Source of the DNA: Serratia nevei
GTDB taxonomy: Bacteria > Pseudomonadota > Gammaproteobacteria > Enterobacterales > Enterobacteriaceae
NCBI RefSeq assembly: GCF_024160145.1
Contig: NZ_JAMYWQ010000012.1
Location: forward strand, 1-64,000
DNA length: 64,000 nucleotides
Direction of reading: 5' to 3'
This document shows, piece after piece, positions 19,453-32,954 of the stretch. The notes beneath the pieces are model-generated. The model searched no databases. It saw nothing but the letters and a program-made list of their open reading frames with translations, and had not been told where the DNA came from. The position numbers and the translations under genes are program-made. Positions within the stretch are counted from its first letter, which is position 1. Each line of letters begins with the position of its first letter.

Positions 19453-20802
19453 CTACTTTGCAGCGACCTCTGGCGCGCGCTCGTTGATAAACAGCGCCAT
19501 TGATTCAAGATGCCCCGTGTGCGGAAACATATCCAACATCCGCACGCGCGCAAGACGATAACCGGCGCTCAACAGCACTTTGCTGTCGCGAGCCAGCGTG
19601 GTGGGGTTACAGGAAACATAAACCACTCGCGCCGGCGCCAGTTTTACAATATGTGACATCACCCCGGCCGCACCGGCACGGGCGGGATCCAGCATCACCT
19701 TATCAAACCCTTGTGCTGCCCAAGGTTGCCGCTCAACGTCGTCCTCCAGATTCTCGTGGAAGAACGAGGCATTATTCAGCTTATTCTTATGTGCATTATA
19801 TTGCCCATTCGCTACCAGCGTGGCAACACCTTCGATGCCCACCACCGCAGCGGCGCGGCGCGCCAGCGGCAGCGTGAAATTGCCCATGCCGCAGAACAGG
19901 TCCAGCACCCGATCATTGGGTTGAATATCGAGCCATTCAAGGGCCTGCGCCACCATTTGTTGGTTTACGGCATCATTGACCTGAATAAAGTCGCGCGGGC
20001 TGAAGTCTAAGCGTAGCCCGTCAACCTGATAATACGGCGCTTCACCGCACAGTTTCTCCACGCGATCGCTGTCCGGCGCCAGATAAACGGCGACGTTTTC
20101 CCGCTCGCCAAACGCCAACAGCGCCTGGCGATCCGCCTCTTTCAGCGCGTCGAGATGGCGCAGCACTAGCAGCGGGCCGTTGTCCGCCAGCACCAGTTCC
20201 GCATGCCCCAGCCGCCGCACCGCCTGCAGCCCGTTCAGGCAGGCGCGCACCGGCGCCAGCAGTTGCTCCAGTTCCGGCCGCAGCACCGGGCAGTGCTCCA
20301 CCGCCACCAGTTCGCTGGATGCCGCCTGTCGAAAGCCCATCACCAGGCGCTGCGGCTTGGGCTGCCATGCCAGGCTCAGGCGGGCGCGGCGGCGATAGCC
20401 GTATTCCGGGCCGGCGATCACCGGCTCCTGTTGCGGAGCCACCCCGGTTTCGCGAGCGATCATGCGCACCAGCGCCGCCGCCTTGCTCTGCTGTTGCAAC
20501 GCCTCATCCGCATGCTGCTGCTGGCAGCCGCCACACACGCCAAAATGCGGGCAGCGCGGCGCCACCCGCTGCGGGCTGCGGCTCAGCAAGCGCTTAAGCT
20601 TGCCTTTGGCGAACTGGCGCTTGTCTTCGGTCAGCTGGATTTCCGCCTGCTCGCCCGGCAATACGCCCGGCACGAACACCGCTTTGCCGTCGTGGCGCGC
20701 CACGCCCTGGCCGAAAGGATCGAGATCGCTCACCGTTACGGTGAAGATTTGTGCACTCTGCCGGGTCGTCACGCGGCGTTTGGGAGAGTAGAATTGCGCC
20801 AT
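19453..20802 (-). CDS. rlmD: 23S rRNA (uracil-1939-C5)-methyltransferase
   Basis: SAM-dependent methylation of U1939 in 23S rRNA. An N-terminal TRAM domain ([15 protein letters not shown]) is followed by the iron-sulfur cysteines in [11 protein letters not shown], a Rossmann motif [13 protein letters not shown] and the catalytic cysteine in [13 protein letters not shown]. It is 449 aa, about 16 longer than the E. coli protein because of a short insertion after residue 15 and extra C-terminal residues. It is divergent from barA with a 66-bp gap, and relA follows immediately. Confidence 0.96.
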   Translation of the reverse strand: MAQFYSPKRRVTTRQSAQIFTVTVSDLDPFGQGVARHDGKAVFVPGVLPGEQAEIQLTEDKRQFAKGKLKRLLSRSPQRVAPRCPHFGVCGGCQQQHADEALQQQSKAAALVRMIARETGVAPQQEPVIAGPEYGYRRRARLSLAWQPKPQRLVMGFRQAASSELVAVEHCPVLRPELEQLLAPVRACLNGLQAVRRLGHAELVLADNGPLLVLRHLDALKEADRQALLAFGERENVAVYLAPDSDRVEKLCGEAPYYQVDGLRLDFSPRDFIQVNDAVNQQMVAQALEWLDIQPNDRVLDLFCGMGNFTLPLARRAAAVVGIEGVATLVANGQYNAHKNKLNNASFFHENLEDDVERQPWAAQGFDKVMLDPARAGAAGVMSHIVKLAPARVVYVSCNPTTLARDSKVLLSAGYRLARVRMLDMFPHTGHLESMALFINERAPEVAAK

Positions 20803-20868
20803 ATTTGTCGATTGTGTGCTGGTTCATTAAGCTAGTGTCAGCCGTCAATTCTCCCACATTGGAATCCC

Positions 20869-23595
<2,727 letters not shown>

Positions 23596-23613
23596 CCCCT
23601 CAGGCCATTACGC

Positions 23614-23645
23614 AAAAAGGCACGCCGCAGCGTGCCTTTGTTTTT
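23614..23645. terminator. Bidirectional terminator between barA and degP
   Basis: AAAGGCACGC (23616-23625) pairs with GCGTGCCTTT (23630-23639) around loop CGCA, with T-rich sequence after it on the + strand and A-rich sequence before it. It serves the convergent barA and degP genes. Confidence 0.88.
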
Positions 23646-23660
23646 AACGCCTGACGCCTG

Positions 23661-25100
23661 TCACTGCGCCAGCAGGTACAGCTGGCTCTCGCCGCGCTGA
23701 ATATTCAACGCCAGCACCGACGGCTTGCTGTCGAGGATTTTACGCAGCTCGCCCAGGTTCTGGATCGGCTGCTGGTTCACGCCCAGGATCACGTCGCCCT
23801 TTTTCAGGCCGATGCGCGCCGCAGCGCTGCCGGCTTTCACGCTGTCGACCTTGACGCCCTTCACGTTGCCGACCTGGGTGTTGCTCAGCTCGGCGCCTTC
23901 GATGCCGGTGTAGATATTGCCCGAGGCCACCTGGGTCTGCGCACTTTGCTCCAGCGTGACGTCAATCGTCACCGGTTTGCCGTCGCGGATAATGCCCAGC
24001 GACATCTTGCTGCCGACCGGCAGCGTGCCGATCTCCGCCCGGAACGAGGCGAAGCTGGAGATGGCCTTGCCGTTCATGGTGACGATCACGTCGCCGGCCT
24101 TGATGCCCGCCTTCGCGGCGGACGACTTCGGCATCACCTGGCTGACGAAGGCCCCGCGCTGTGCGTCGACCTTCATCGCCTTGGCCAGCTCGGAATTCAG
24201 CTCGGTGCCCATGATGCCCAGCTCGCCGCGTTTCACCTGGCCATATTCGACCATTTGCGCCGTCAGGTTTTTCACCATGTTGCTCGGAATGGCGAAGCCG
24301 ATACCGATGTTGCCGCCGTCCGGCGCCAGGATCGCGGTGTTGATGCCGATCAGCTCGCCGTTCAGGTTAACCAGCGCGCCGCCGGAGTTACCGCGGTTGA
24401 TCGCCGCATCGGTCTGAATAAAGTTTTCGTAGTTTTCGATGTTCAGGCCGCTGCGGCCCAAGGCGGATACGATGCCCGAAGTGGCGGTTTCACCCAGCCC
24501 GTACGGGTTGCCGATCGCCACGGTGTAATCGCCGACGCGCAGCTGATCGGAGTCCGCCATCTTGATCGCCGTCAGATTTTTGAAGTCTTTCAGCTGGATC
24601 AGCGCGATATCGGAACGCGGATCCTTGCCGATCACCTTGGCGTCGAAACGGCGGCCGTCGCTCAGCTGTACCTGGATCTTGTTGGCGTTGTCCACCACGT
24701 GGTTATTGGTCACCACGTAGCCCTTGGCGGCATCGATGATCACCCCGGCGCCCAGCGCCTGGAATTTCTGCTGCGTGCCCTGTGGCTGGCCATCCTGCCC
24801 AGGCTGTTCGCCACCCTGGCACATCGGCGAGCCCTGGAACGGCGATCCGTCCTGGCAGAACGGCGAATCTTCGCCGAAGAATTGTTGGAACTGCTGCGGC
24901 ATGCGCGGCGTATTGACGGTGGTGCTACCCTCAACGTTAATGCTCACCACGGAAGGCATCACCTTTTCCAGCATCGGCGCCAGGCTCGGCAGCTGTTGGG
25001 TACTGGAAGAGGCGGTTTCAGCGGCGCTGGCCGTAACCGGGCCGATCGCCATACCGATGCTGAATGCCAGTGCGCTCAGAACTAATGCGGTTTTTTTCAT
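23661..25100 (-). CDS. degP: Periplasmic serine protease/chaperone DegP
   Basis: Degrades and refolds misfolded envelope proteins. From the ATG at 25100 it is 479 aa, with a 26-residue signal peptide (MKKTALVLSALAF..ASA). The catalytic triad is H134 (TNNHVVD), D164 (RSDIAL) and S239 (GNSGGAL), followed by two PDZ domains from about 285 and 390. The LA-loop cysteines C82 and C94 and a Gln/Gly-rich insert distinguish DegP from DegQ. A further start at 25127 would add residues with no counterpart. Sigma-E control is visible upstream. Confidence 0.95.
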   Translation of the reverse strand: MKKTALVLSALAFSIGMAIGPVTASAAETASSSTQQLPSLAPMLEKVMPSVVSINVEGSTTVNTPRMPQQFQQFFGEDSPFCQDGSPFQGSPMCQGGEQPGQDGQPQGTQQKFQALGAGVIIDAAKGYVVTNNHVVDNANKIQVQLSDGRRFDAKVIGKDPRSDIALIQLKDFKNLTAIKMADSDQLRVGDYTVAIGNPYGLGETATSGIVSALGRSGLNIENYENFIQTDAAINRGNSGGALVNLNGELIGINTAILAPDGGNIGIGFAIPSNMVKNLTAQMVEYGQVKRGELGIMGTELNSELAKAMKVDAQRGAFVSQVMPKSSAAKAGIKAGDVIVTMNGKAISSFASFRAEIGTLPVGSKMSLGIIRDGKPVTIDVTLEQSAQTQVASGNIYTGIEGAELSNTQVGNVKGVKVDSVKAGSAAARIGLKKGDVILGVNQQPIQNLGELRKILDSKPSVLALNIQRGESQLYLLAQ

Positions 25101-25154
25101 CTGTGTGTCTCTTATAAAGTCGTTCAAGAAAGAATGGCTGTCTTGCGTGCTTAT

Positions 25155-25182
25155 TCAGAGTGAATTAATAGCCTGAAGTTCC
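25155..25182 (-). promoter_or_regulatory. Sigma-E promoter of degP
   Basis: On the minus strand GGAACTT (25176-25182), a 16-bp spacer beginning CAGGCTATTAA, and TCTGA (25155-25159) match the sigma-E consensus exactly and closely resemble the E. coli degP promoter. A GTAAA element further upstream, near 25220-25226, resembles half of a CpxR box. Envelope-stress induction is therefore expected. Confidence 0.88.
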
Positions 25183-25280
25183 GGCACAGAGGATTGGCAA
25201 TAGTAAACAAATATTGTCCATCTTTACAAAACTCGATACAGCCAACCGGTTGGAATTGCTGATAATATTCCCCAGCTTAA

Positions 25281-26798
25281 TTATTCCGCCGCCATTAATC
25301 GACGATATTCATCATAGGCATAAAGGTCGGTCATTCCGCTGATATAGTCCTGCAATAAACGCGCGCGGAAATAATATTCCCGAATGGCTTGCTGCTCCGG
25401 CGATAAATGCTGCAGCCCTTCTACCGCCTCCGCATACGCCAGCCGATGCTTGGTGGACAGCTTGTGGAACAGCCGCGTTTCTATCGGATAAGCGCGATGG
25501 CTGTCCTCGCGCACCAGCTGGCTGAAGTCCGCCAGCGGCATCGCCAGCAGCGGGCTGTAAATATCCAGCAGGCCGCTGATCACCCGGTAGCCTTGCAGCT
25601 CGAGCTGCTCGACCTCCGGGTGGTTGAACACGTGCTTGAACGCCACATTTTTAAATATTTTCAGCAGCCGGTACGCCGGGCTGGAGTCCTCCAGCAGCGC
25701 CTGATTGAAACTGCCCTGATAAACCGCGTCCAGATTGTCGATAAAGCGCTGCGCCGCGTGCGGCACCAGCCGCGCCACGGTAAACACCCGCAGATACATG
25801 AAGAACTGATCTTCCGCGCTGCGCCGCGCGCCGCCGCGATCGATCTTGCGAAACGCGCTGGCGACGGTCTTGTCGAACAGATCGCCCGGCACCACCTCGC
25901 CCCACTCCTGAATCAGGTGCTGATACAGCTGCTCGACGGTGAAAATGCTCTTCTCCACCGCGTCTTCCAGATCGGCCACGCAGTACGAGATATCGTCGGC
26001 GGCCTCCATGATATAGGTCAGCGGGAAACGATCGAACTCGCCCATGTGCAGCTCGCGCCGCAGCCGATCGACGAAGGCCTCTTCCGCCAGATAATAGCCG
26101 GGCTTTTTCATCAGGTAACTGTGGCTGGCGGGGATGTCGCTCGCCCAGTAGGCCGGGCGGGTGTATTTCAAAATGCAGCCGACCTGCGCGTAGGTCAGGT
26201 TGAGTTTGAGCAGGCTGTACACCATGCGGATCGCCTGGGCGTTGCCCTCGAAGTGGCTGAGATCCTGACGGATCCGGCTGCGCAGCCGGTTCAGATCGCT
26301 CTCCCCCTCATGCAGGCGCAGCGTCGCCACCTGGCAGCGATCGTGGCTGCCCGGCTCGCTGCCGCAGCTGGCGGGATCGAGCCGTTGGGCGAACCAGTCG
26401 TTGATCGCCGACTCGCCGAAGTGACCGAACGGCGGATTGCCGATGTCGTGCATCAGGCAGGCCATTTCCACGATGCTTTCAAACGGATCGAGCAGCCGGG
26501 TCAGGCCGAGCTCATCAATTCTCCCCGCCTGTTTGAAACGGTTGAGGATCTCTTTGGCGATGTGGCGCCCAACCTGCTGCACCTCCATCGAGTGCGTCAG
26601 GCGGCTGCGCACCGCCGCGTTGCGCTCCAGTGGAAACACCTGGGTTTTTTGCTGCAGACGGCGAATGGCGGCCGAGTTGACGATGCGCCCGCGATCGCTC
26701 TCGAACTGCCGCACGATGTCGTACTCTTCCTCAGCCTCGATCGGTTTGCTGAAAGGCCGTTGGAAGCTGATTTTTTGCTTGAAGTCGATCCCGGACAT
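25281..26798 (-). CDS. dgt: Deoxyguanosinetriphosphate triphosphohydrolase
   Basis: Hydrolyses dGTP to deoxyguanosine and tripolyphosphate. The start MSGIDFKQK gives 505 aa, the same length as E. coli Dgt; an upstream in-frame start at 26861 is not supported by homology. HD-domain metal ligands are H69 (SRLTHSMEV) and H117-D118 ([16 protein letters not shown]). It is divergent from mtnN, with 129 bp between their starts, and upstream of degP on the same strand but separated by the degP promoter. Confidence 0.96.
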   Translation of the reverse strand: MSGIDFKQKISFQRPFSKPIEAEEEYDIVRQFESDRGRIVNSAAIRRLQQKTQVFPLERNAAVRSRLTHSMEVQQVGRHIAKEILNRFKQAGRIDELGLTRLLDPFESIVEMACLMHDIGNPPFGHFGESAINDWFAQRLDPASCGSEPGSHDRCQVATLRLHEGESDLNRLRSRIRQDLSHFEGNAQAIRMVYSLLKLNLTYAQVGCILKYTRPAYWASDIPASHSYLMKKPGYYLAEEAFVDRLRRELHMGEFDRFPLTYIMEAADDISYCVADLEDAVEKSIFTVEQLYQHLIQEWGEVVPGDLFDKTVASAFRKIDRGGARRSAEDQFFMYLRVFTVARLVPHAAQRFIDNLDAVYQGSFNQALLEDSSPAYRLLKIFKNVAFKHVFNHPEVEQLELQGYRVISGLLDIYSPLLAMPLADFSQLVREDSHRAYPIETRLFHKLSTKHRLAYAEAVEGLQHLSPEQQAIREYYFRARLLQDYISGMTDLYAYDEYRRLMAAE

Positions 26799-26927
26799 CT
26801 GTTTCTCCGCCGTTGCGCCCTGCCCCCGTGATAACAATTCCCGGCGGCGGATGCAACGCATTATCTCTCACACACAGCCATGATAGACTATGCCGCAATT
26901 CTCACGGCCAATCAGCGAGTGTTATTT

Positions 26928-27629
26928 ATGAAAGTAGGCATCATCGGCGCAATGGAGCAGGAAGTCACCCTGCTGCGCGATCAAATCGAAAACCGTCAAA
27001 CCATCCAGCGCGCAGGCTGCGAAATCTACACCGGCCAGATCGGCGGCGTTGAGGTGGCCCTGCTGAAATCCGGCATCGGCAAAGTCTCTGCGGCCATGGG
27101 CACTACCCTGCTGCTGGAACACTGCAACCCGGACGTGGTGATCAACACCGGCTCCGCCGGCGGCCTGGCCAGCACGCTGCGCGTGGGCGATATCGTGGTG
27201 TCGGAAGAAGTGCGTTACCACGATGCCGACGTCACCGCTTTCGGCTACGAGCCGGGCCAGATGGCCGGCTGCCCGGCGGCGTTCGTCGCCGACGACGCGC
27301 TGATCGCGCTGGCAGAAAGCTGCATCAAACAGCTGGATCTGCACGCGGTGCGCGGCCTGATCTGCAGCGGTGATGCCTTCATCAACGGCGCCGAGCCGCT
27401 GGCGCGCATCCGCGCCACCTTCCCGCGCGTCGCCGCCGTGGAAATGGAAGCCGCAGCGATCGCCCACGTCTGCCATCTGTTCGGTACGCCGTTCGTGGTG
27501 GTGCGCGCCATTTCCGACGTCGCCGACAGCGAGTCGCACATGAGCTTCGACGAGTTTCTGGTGGTAGCGGCCAAGCAGTCGACGCTGATGGTCAACGCCA
27601 TGCTGCAAACCCTGGCCAAGCGCGGTTGA
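26928..27629 (+). CDS. mtnN: 5'-methylthioadenosine/S-adenosylhomocysteine nucleosidase
   Basis: Cleaves adenine from methylthioadenosine and S-adenosylhomocysteine, removing by-products of polyamine and autoinducer-2 synthesis and SAM use. It is 233 aa from [13 protein letters not shown]. The catalytic acid E12 is present, as are the purine-binding [10 protein letters not shown] and the catalytic aspartate in [11 protein letters not shown]. The frame is open back to 26880, but that region does not resemble the family. It heads a three-gene unit with btuF one base after its stop. Confidence 0.96.
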   Translation: MKVGIIGAMEQEVTLLRDQIENRQTIQRAGCEIYTGQIGGVEVALLKSGIGKVSAAMGTTLLLEHCNPDVVINTGSAGGLASTLRVGDIVVSEEVRYHDADVTAFGYEPGQMAGCPAAFVADDALIALAESCIKQLDLHAVRGLICSGDAFINGAEPLARIRATFPRVAAVEMEAAAIAHVCHLFGTPFVVVRAISDVADSESHMSFDEFLVVAAKQSTLMVNAMLQTLAKRG

Positions 27630-27630
27630 T

Positions 27631-28437
27631 GTGAGGCTGCGCTTCACCTCGATGCTCTGTCTGTTGGCGCTCTGGCTGGCCATGCCGGCCGGCGCCGCTC
27701 AGCGGGTGATCAGCCTGGCGCCCAACGCGACCGAACTCGCCTATGCCGCCGGCATGGGCGATGTGCTGGTGGCGGCGAGCGCCTATTCCGATTATCCGCC
27801 GCAGGCCGCCAAGCTCGAGCAGGTGGCCTCCTGGCAGGGCATCAATCTGGAGCGGGTGCTGGCGCTCAAGCCGGACCTGATCCTCGCCTGGCGCGGCGGC
27901 AATCCGCAGCGCGTGCTGGATCAGCTCGCTGCGTTCGGCATCCCGATCTTCTATGCGGACGCCGACACCCTCGAAGGGATCGCCGGTTTGCTGGACAAGC
28001 TGGCGCAATACAGCCCGCACCCGGCGCAGGCGCATCAGGCGGCGGCAGGCCTGCGCCGCCAGTTCGCCGCTCTCAAACAACAGTATGCCGCTAACCCATC
28101 GCGGCGCGTGCTGCTGCAGTTCGGCACCCAGCCGCTGTTCACCAGTGCCGGCGCCACATTGCAAAGCCAGGTGCTGGCGCTGTGCGGCGGGCAGAACGTC
28201 TTTGCCGACAGCCGCACCCCCTGGCCGCAGATCAGCCGCGAGCAGGTGTTGGCGCGCCAGCCGCAGGCCATCGTCATCACCGGGGGCGCGAAAGAAGCCG
28301 CCAATGTGAAAGCCTTCTGGGCCCCGCAGCTGCAGGTGCCGGTGATCGCGCTGAACGAAGACTGGTTCAATCGCGGCGGGCCGCGCATTGCGTTGGCGGC
28401 GCAGCAGCTGTGCCGCCAGTTGGCGGAGATCCGCTGA
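27631..28437 (+). CDS. btuF: Vitamin B12-binding protein BtuF
   Basis: Periplasmic binding protein that delivers cobalamin to the BtuCD importer. It is 268 aa with a signal peptide ending near AGAA (about residue 23). The two lobes joined by a long helix are typical of class III binding proteins; [15 protein letters not shown] is the family start of the mature protein. The GTG at 27631 follows the mtnN stop by one base, while an ATG at codon 8 (27652) is an alternative. The stop overlaps the next start (TGATG). Confidence 0.93.
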   Translation: MRLRFTSMLCLLALWLAMPAGAAQRVISLAPNATELAYAAGMGDVLVAASAYSDYPPQAAKLEQVASWQGINLERVLALKPDLILAWRGGNPQRVLDQLAAFGIPIFYADADTLEGIAGLLDKLAQYSPHPAQAHQAAAGLRRQFAALKQQYAANPSRRVLLQFGTQPLFTSAGATLQSQVLALCGGQNVFADSRTPWPQISREQVLARQPQAIVITGGAKEAANVKAFWAPQLQVPVIALNEDWFNRGGPRIALAAQQLCRQLAEIR

Positions 28438-29051
28438 TGCTGGTGTTCTGGTTGGATATTCTCGGCACGGCGGTATTCGCCGTCTCCGGCGTGCTGCTGG
28501 CCGGTAAGCTGCGCATGGATCCCTTCGGCGTGCTGGTCTTGGGTGTGGTCACCGCGGTCGGCGGCGGCACCATCCGTGACATGGCGCTGGCCAACGGCCC
28601 GGTGTTCTGGGTCAAGGATCCCACCGATCTGGTGGTGGCGATGATCACCTGCGTCTTGACGCTGCTGCTGGTGCGCCAACCGCGCCGTCTGCCGAAGTGG
28701 GTGCTGCCGGTGCTGGACGCCGTCGGGCTGGCGGTGTTCGTCGGCATCGGCGTCAACAAGGCCTTCGCGGCCGGCACCGGCCCGCTGGTGGCGATCTGCA
28801 TGGGAGTGATCACCGGCGTCGGCGGCGGCATTATCCGCGACGTGCTGGCGCGCGAGATCCCGATGATCCTGCGCACCGAAATTTACGCCACCGCCTGTAT
28901 CATCGGCGGCATCGTGCACGCCACGGCGTTTTACACCTTCAGCATGCCGCTGCAACAGGCGATGATGCTGGGCATGATCATCACCCTGGCCATTCGGCTG
29001 GCGGCCATCCGCTGGCACCTCAAATTGCCCGCCTTTATTCTCGAACGCTGA
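28437..29051 (+). CDS. yadS: TRIC-family cation channel protein YadS
   Basis: A 204-residue inner-membrane protein with about seven hydrophobic helices and two copies of the UPF0126/TRIC repeat, each with a GGG-x-I-R-D motif (AVGGGTIRD near residue 41 and GVGGGIIRD near 127). Prokaryotic TRIC proteins form trimeric monovalent cation channels, though the physiological role of YadS is not settled. The ATG overlaps the btuF stop by one base, so mtnN-btuF-yadS is one transcript. Confidence 0.92.
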   Translation: MLVFWLDILGTAVFAVSGVLLAGKLRMDPFGVLVLGVVTAVGGGTIRDMALANGPVFWVKDPTDLVVAMITCVLTLLLVRQPRRLPKWVLPVLDAVGLAVFVGIGVNKAFAAGTGPLVAICMGVITGVGGGIIRDVLAREIPMILRTEIYATACIIGGIVHATAFYTFSMPLQQAMMLGMIITLAIRLAAIRWHLKLPAFILER

Positions 29052-29053
29052 GC

Positions 29054-29077
29054 CGTCGCCCTGCGGGGCGACGCTTT
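29054..29077 (+). terminator. Terminator after yadS
   Basis: CGTCGCCC (29054-29061) pairs with GGGCGACG (29066-29073) around TGCG, followed by a short CTTTG. It begins 3 bp after the yadS stop. The T run is short. Confidence 0.6.
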
Positions 29078-29251
29078 GCAACGCCGCACCTGGTGATTTA
29101 TTAGACTATTAACGGGGTTGATGATATTATTTTCGACCGAAAAATAGCGTAGTGACGATGTAAAATTCTGTTATCCGCAGATTAACCCCCTCCCCGCGCT
29201 GTTAAAACTTTTTAACTTTTTGCCGATAAGTCATCACGAGATGGCTTACGG

Positions 29252-29500
29252 ATGACTATTCCCGCAATGATGAAAAAAATTCTGCTTGCCTGCTGTGGCG
29301 CCCTGCTGAGTGGCGCCGCGTATGCCGATGCCGTCAGCGGCCAGATCGGCGTTACCCTGACTATTGAACCGCAATGCGCCGTGCACCTCGAGGCCGCCGC
29401 CCCACAGGCCGAATGCAGCCACGCGACGGCGCAGCCGAACATCATCCACAGCCCACCGGCACAGGAGAACGGTGCAGAAGTGATCCTCGTGGAATGGTAG
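29252..29500 (+). CDS. Small secreted protein of unknown function
   Basis: An 82-residue product I do not recognise. It has a clear signal peptide (MMKKILLACCGALLSGAAYA, cleavage after A25) and a mature chain of about 57 residues opening DAVSGQIGVTLTIEPQC with two cysteines (C42, C55). That opening resembles the first strand of CsuA/spore-coat-U type pilin domains, but the rest of such a domain is missing. Start may be 29252, 29267 or 29270. It stands alone between yadS and convergent erpA; the 200 bp before it shows no other gene. Confidence 0.6.
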   Translation: MTIPAMMKKILLACCGALLSGAAYADAVSGQIGVTLTIEPQCAVHLEAAAPQAECSHATAQPNIIHSPPAQENGAEVILVEW

Positions 29501-29503
29501 GCA

Positions 29504-29537
29504 TAAAAAAACCCGCCGGCCGAAAGGCGAGCGGGTT
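29504..29537 (-). terminator. Terminator of erpA
   Basis: On the minus strand AACCCGC pairs with GCGGG with an inner GCC/GGC extension, followed by a run of seven Ts (29504-29510 as A on the + strand). It lies 20 bp after the erpA stop. Confidence 0.8.
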
Positions 29538-29556
29538 GAGATTCTGACAGGCAAAC

Positions 29557-29901
29557 TCAGATGCTGAACGACGAACCGCAACCGCAGGTGGTTTTGGCAT
29601 TCGGGTTGGTCACCACGAAGCGCGACCCTTCCAGCCCTTCGGTGTAGTCCACCGAACCACCGACCAGGTACTGCAGGCTCATCGGATCGACCACCAGCGC
29701 CACGCCCTGCTTCTCGATGGTCATGTCGCCATCGTTGACCTTGTCGTCAAAAGTGAAGCCGTACTGGAATCCGCTGCAGCCGCCGCCGGTAATGTAAACC
29801 CGCAACTTCAGGTTCGGGTTTTCTTCGTCAGCAATCAAGAATTTAACCTTGTTTGCTGCTGCCTCGGTAAATTGCAGGGGCAGTGCCGTTTGATCACTCA
29901 T
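29557..29901 (-). CDS. erpA: Iron-sulfur cluster insertion protein ErpA
   Basis: A-type carrier that delivers iron-sulfur clusters to targets such as IspG/IspH. It is 114 aa from MSDQTALP, identical in length to E. coli, where it is essential for respiration. The three cluster ligands are C42 ([10 protein letters not shown]), C106 and C108 (TTCGCGSSF). An in-frame upstream codon at 29919 would add six residues with no homology. Adjacent to clcA and hemL as in E. coli. Confidence 0.97.
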   Translation of the reverse strand: MSDQTALPLQFTEAAANKVKFLIADEENPNLKLRVYITGGGCSGFQYGFTFDDKVNDGDMTIEKQGVALVVDPMSLQYLVGGSVDYTEGLEGSRFVVTNPNAKTTCGCGSSFSI

Positions 29902-29990
29902 ACTCTTTACTCCCAACATTGTTCAGCATCAGATCGCGACTATGGCTGCCTGATTAATATTAACGATTATCCGATACCTGAGTGTTGCGT

Positions 29991-31430
29991 TCAAGTATTC
30001 ACCGCATTTGTTGTATTTTCCTTACCTGTTTTCTCCGCCGCTTCCCGCGCCAGCTGCGCCTCCTGTTTTTGCAGCGTGCGGGCCAGGATCGACGAATACA
30101 GCGGCTTGCCGCCCAGCAGCTGCGCAACTATCGTGGCGCCCAGGCAGGTGATGATCATCGGTAAAATCAGCTGGTAGTTGTCGGTCATCTCCAGCACCAG
30201 CACGATGCCGGTCAGCGGGGCGCGCACCGTGGCGGCGAACAGCGCGCCCATGCCGGCGATGGCGAAGGTCCCCGCCTCGATGCCGTACTGCGGGAACAGA
30301 TGCGCCCCGGCCAACCCGAAAGCGGTGCCGAACAGCGTGCCCAGCGCCAGCATCGGCGCGAAGATGCCGCCCGGCGCGCCGGAACCGAAGCACAGCAGCG
30401 TAGTGAAGATGCGGGTGATGAAGATAAACATCAGCATGCCGACGCTGTAATTGCCCGCCGCGGCGATCGGGATCAGCCCAAAGCCGCCGCCCGCCGCCTC
30501 CGGCTGGATCAGCCCCAGAATGCCGCACACGCCGCCGAGCAGCCCGCCCATCAGCAAGATATTGCGCATTCTGCCGCCGTGCAGGCGCGCAAACATGTCT
30601 TGAGTGCGGAAGATCAGCGCGTTGAATCCCACGCCCACCGCGCCAAATATCGCCCCCAGCACCAGATAGAGCCACAGGGTATTGATGGGCGCCGAGGACA
30701 GTTTACCGACCGCGATCACCGAGCCCTGGCCGTTAAACAGCTGGAACACCACGCTCGACATGATGACGCCGATAAACACCGCTTTAATCGAGATCAGGTT
30801 GTAGCGAAACTGCGGCCGCATCTCTTCGATGATGAACAGGATGCCGGCCAGCGGCGCGTTGAACGCGGCGGACAAGCCGGCGGCGGCCCCGGTCGCCAGC
30901 AGCGAATGGCGCGCCTCGGCGCCGCGAATGCGCAGCACGTCCAACACCATACGCCCGACGTTGCCGCCCATCTGCACCGTAGGCCCTTCGCGCCCCAGCA
31001 CCATCCCTGCGCCCAGCGTGCCCATCCCGCCGATGAATTTCACCGGGATCACACGCCACCAGCGCACCGGCCGCAGCTCCTCCAGCGCGCCTTCGATCTC
31101 CGGAATGCCCGAACCGCCCGCCTCAGGCGCAAAGCGCCGCACCAGGTAATAACCCAGCGCCGCCAGCGCGGCGGACAGGATAAACGCCAGCGGCCACACC
31201 AGGATCCAGGAGTCGGCGACCTGTGCCAGCGAAGCCAGCCGCTGCTGCTGCACCCACTCCACCGCTTTATCGAAGGCCACGCCGAGCAAACCGGCCAGCG
31301 TCCCCACCAGTGCGGCCATCACCAGGATCGCCACCGGGGTTTTATCGCGGCGAATAAACTGACGCACCGCATCGCTGCGGCTAAGACGCGGGCTCAACGT
31401 CCCGGCTGGCTGTGATTGTGATTCCGTCAT
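29991..31430 (-). CDS. clcA: H+/Cl- exchange transporter ClcA
   Basis: Chloride/proton antiporter used in extreme acid resistance. It is 479 aa from MTESQSQ; a further start at 31463 is weaker. Selectivity motifs GSGIPE, GREGP (with the gating glutamate) and GAPGGIF are present, and the internal proton glutamate is in [12 protein letters not shown]. The C-terminus extends slightly beyond E. coli ClcA. It is divergent from hemL across 174 bp. Confidence 0.95.
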   Translation of the reverse strand: MTESQSQPAGTLSPRLSRSDAVRQFIRRDKTPVAILVMAALVGTLAGLLGVAFDKAVEWVQQQRLASLAQVADSWILVWPLAFILSAALAALGYYLVRRFAPEAGGSGIPEIEGALEELRPVRWWRVIPVKFIGGMGTLGAGMVLGREGPTVQMGGNVGRMVLDVLRIRGAEARHSLLATGAAAGLSAAFNAPLAGILFIIEEMRPQFRYNLISIKAVFIGVIMSSVVFQLFNGQGSVIAVGKLSSAPINTLWLYLVLGAIFGAVGVGFNALIFRTQDMFARLHGGRMRNILLMGGLLGGVCGILGLIQPEAAGGGFGLIPIAAAGNYSVGMLMFIFITRIFTTLLCFGSGAPGGIFAPMLALGTLFGTAFGLAGAHLFPQYGIEAGTFAIAGMGALFAATVRAPLTGIVLVLEMTDNYQLILPMIITCLGATIVAQLLGGKPLYSSILARTLQKQEAQLAREAAEKTGKENTTNAVNT

Positions 31431-31533
31431 CGCGAATAATTCGTCAGGTAATTTGTAATACAAATAGGCAAGGCGGTTATTCTACCCCAAGCCGGTGGCG
31501 GACGCTGCCGTTAATGGTATCTGACTGTGATCG

Positions 31534-31562
31534 TTTCATAACGCGGCGCTCTCCTCTAGAAT
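31534..31562 (+). promoter_or_regulatory. Possible hemL promoter
   Basis: TTTCAT (31534-31539) and TAGAAT (31557-31562) are 17 bp apart, 42 bp before the hemL ATG. The -35 match is partial. It is the best sigma-70 candidate in the clcA-hemL gap. Confidence 0.42.
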
Positions 31563-31604
31563 AGCGCGGTCAAATCATTCAAAAGAGAATCCAGGAGCCG
31601 ATTT

Positions 31605-32894
31605 ATGAGCCTACACAGCAAATCCGAAAGTCTGTACGCCCAGGCGCAACAGTTGATCCCCGGCGGGGTGAACTCGCCGGTGCGTGCATTCACCGGCGTG
31701 GGCGGTGTGCCGCTGTTTATCGAGCGGGCAGACGGGGCTTACCTGTTCGATGCCGACGGCAAGGCCTATATCGACTATGTCGGTTCCTGGGGGCCGATGG
31801 TGCTGGGGCACAACCACCCGGCGATCCGGGACGCGGTGATCGAAGCGGCGCAGCGCGGCCTGAGCTTCGGCGCGCCGACCGAGATGGAAGTCAAAATGGC
31901 GCAGCTGGTCACCGAGCTGGTGCCGACCATGGATATGGTGCGCATGGTGAACTCGGGCACCGAAGCCACCATGAGCGCCATCCGCCTGGCGCGCGGCTAC
32001 ACCAACCGCGACAAAATCATCAAGTTCGAAGGCTGCTACCACGGCCACGCCGACTGCCTGCTGGTGAAAGCCGGTTCCGGCGCGCTGACCCTCGGCCAGC
32101 CGAACTCACCGGGCGTGCCGGCCGACTTCGCCAAGCACACCCTGACCTGCACCTATAACGATCTGGATTCGGTGCGTGCCGCCTTCGAGCAGTACCCGTC
32201 CGAGATCGCCTGTATCATCGTCGAGCCGGTTGCCGGCAACATGAACTGCGTGCCGCCGCTGCCGGAATTCCTGCCGGGCCTGCGCGCATTGTGCGACAAG
32301 TACGGCGCGCTCTTGATCATCGATGAAGTGATGACCGGTTTCCGCGTGGCGCTGGCCGGCGCGCAATCCTATTACGGCGTCGAGCCGGATCTGACCTGCC
32401 TCGGCAAAATCATCGGTGGCGGCATGCCGGTGGGCGCCTTCGGCGGCCGCCGCGACGTGATGGACGCACTGGCGCCGACCGGCCCGGTTTACCAGGCGGG
32501 CACCCTGTCCGGCAACCCGATCGCCATGGCGGCGGGTTACGCTTGCCTCACCGAAGTGGCGCAGGTCGGCGTGCACCAGACGCTGACCGAACTGACCGAA
32601 ATGCTGGCCGCAGGCCTGCTGCACGCGGCGCAGGAAGAGAATATCCCGCTGGTGGTCAACAACGTCGGCGGCATGTTCGGCCTGTTCTTCACCGACGCGC
32701 CTGCGGTCACCTGCTATCAGGACGTGATGCAGTGCGACGTGGAACGCTTCAAGCGCTTCTTCCACCTGATGCTGGAAGAAGGGGTATATCTGGCGCCGTC
32801 CGCCTTCGAAGCGGGCTTCATGTCCGTGGCGCACAGCAAGGAAGACATCCAGCGCACCATCGACGCCGCGCGTCGCTGCTTCGCCAAGCTGTAA
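31605..32894 (+). CDS. hemL: Glutamate-1-semialdehyde 2,1-aminomutase
   Basis: Pyridoxal-phosphate enzyme that makes 5-aminolevulinate, the haem precursor, from glutamate-1-semialdehyde. It is 429 aa. The PLP lysine is K268 in [17 protein letters not shown], and the aspartate contacting the ring nitrogen is in [11 protein letters not shown]. An AGGAG ribosome site precedes the ATG. It is a single-gene unit ended by a strong terminator. Confidence 0.97.
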   Translation: MSLHSKSESLYAQAQQLIPGGVNSPVRAFTGVGGVPLFIERADGAYLFDADGKAYIDYVGSWGPMVLGHNHPAIRDAVIEAAQRGLSFGAPTEMEVKMAQLVTELVPTMDMVRMVNSGTEATMSAIRLARGYTNRDKIIKFEGCYHGHADCLLVKAGSGALTLGQPNSPGVPADFAKHTLTCTYNDLDSVRAAFEQYPSEIACIIVEPVAGNMNCVPPLPEFLPGLRALCDKYGALLIIDEVMTGFRVALAGAQSYYGVEPDLTCLGKIIGGGMPVGAFGGRRDVMDALAPTGPVYQAGTLSGNPIAMAAGYACLTEVAQVGVHQTLTELTEMLAAGLLHAAQEENIPLVVNNVGGMFGLFFTDAPAVTCYQDVMQCDVERFKRFFHLMLEEGVYLAPSAFEAGFMSVAHSKEDIQRTIDAARRCFAKL

Positions 32895-32913
32895 TCCCGG
32901 CCGAATGGCCAAA

Positions 32914-32945
32914 AAAACGGGCGCCTCGGCGCCCGTTTTGTTTTT
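32914..32945. terminator. Bidirectional terminator between hemL and ampE
   Basis: ACGGGCGC pairs with GCGCCCGT (32917-32936), with an A run before and TTTTGTTTTT after. It serves the convergent hemL and ampE genes. Confidence 0.9.
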
Positions 32946-32954
32946 CGCGGCCGC

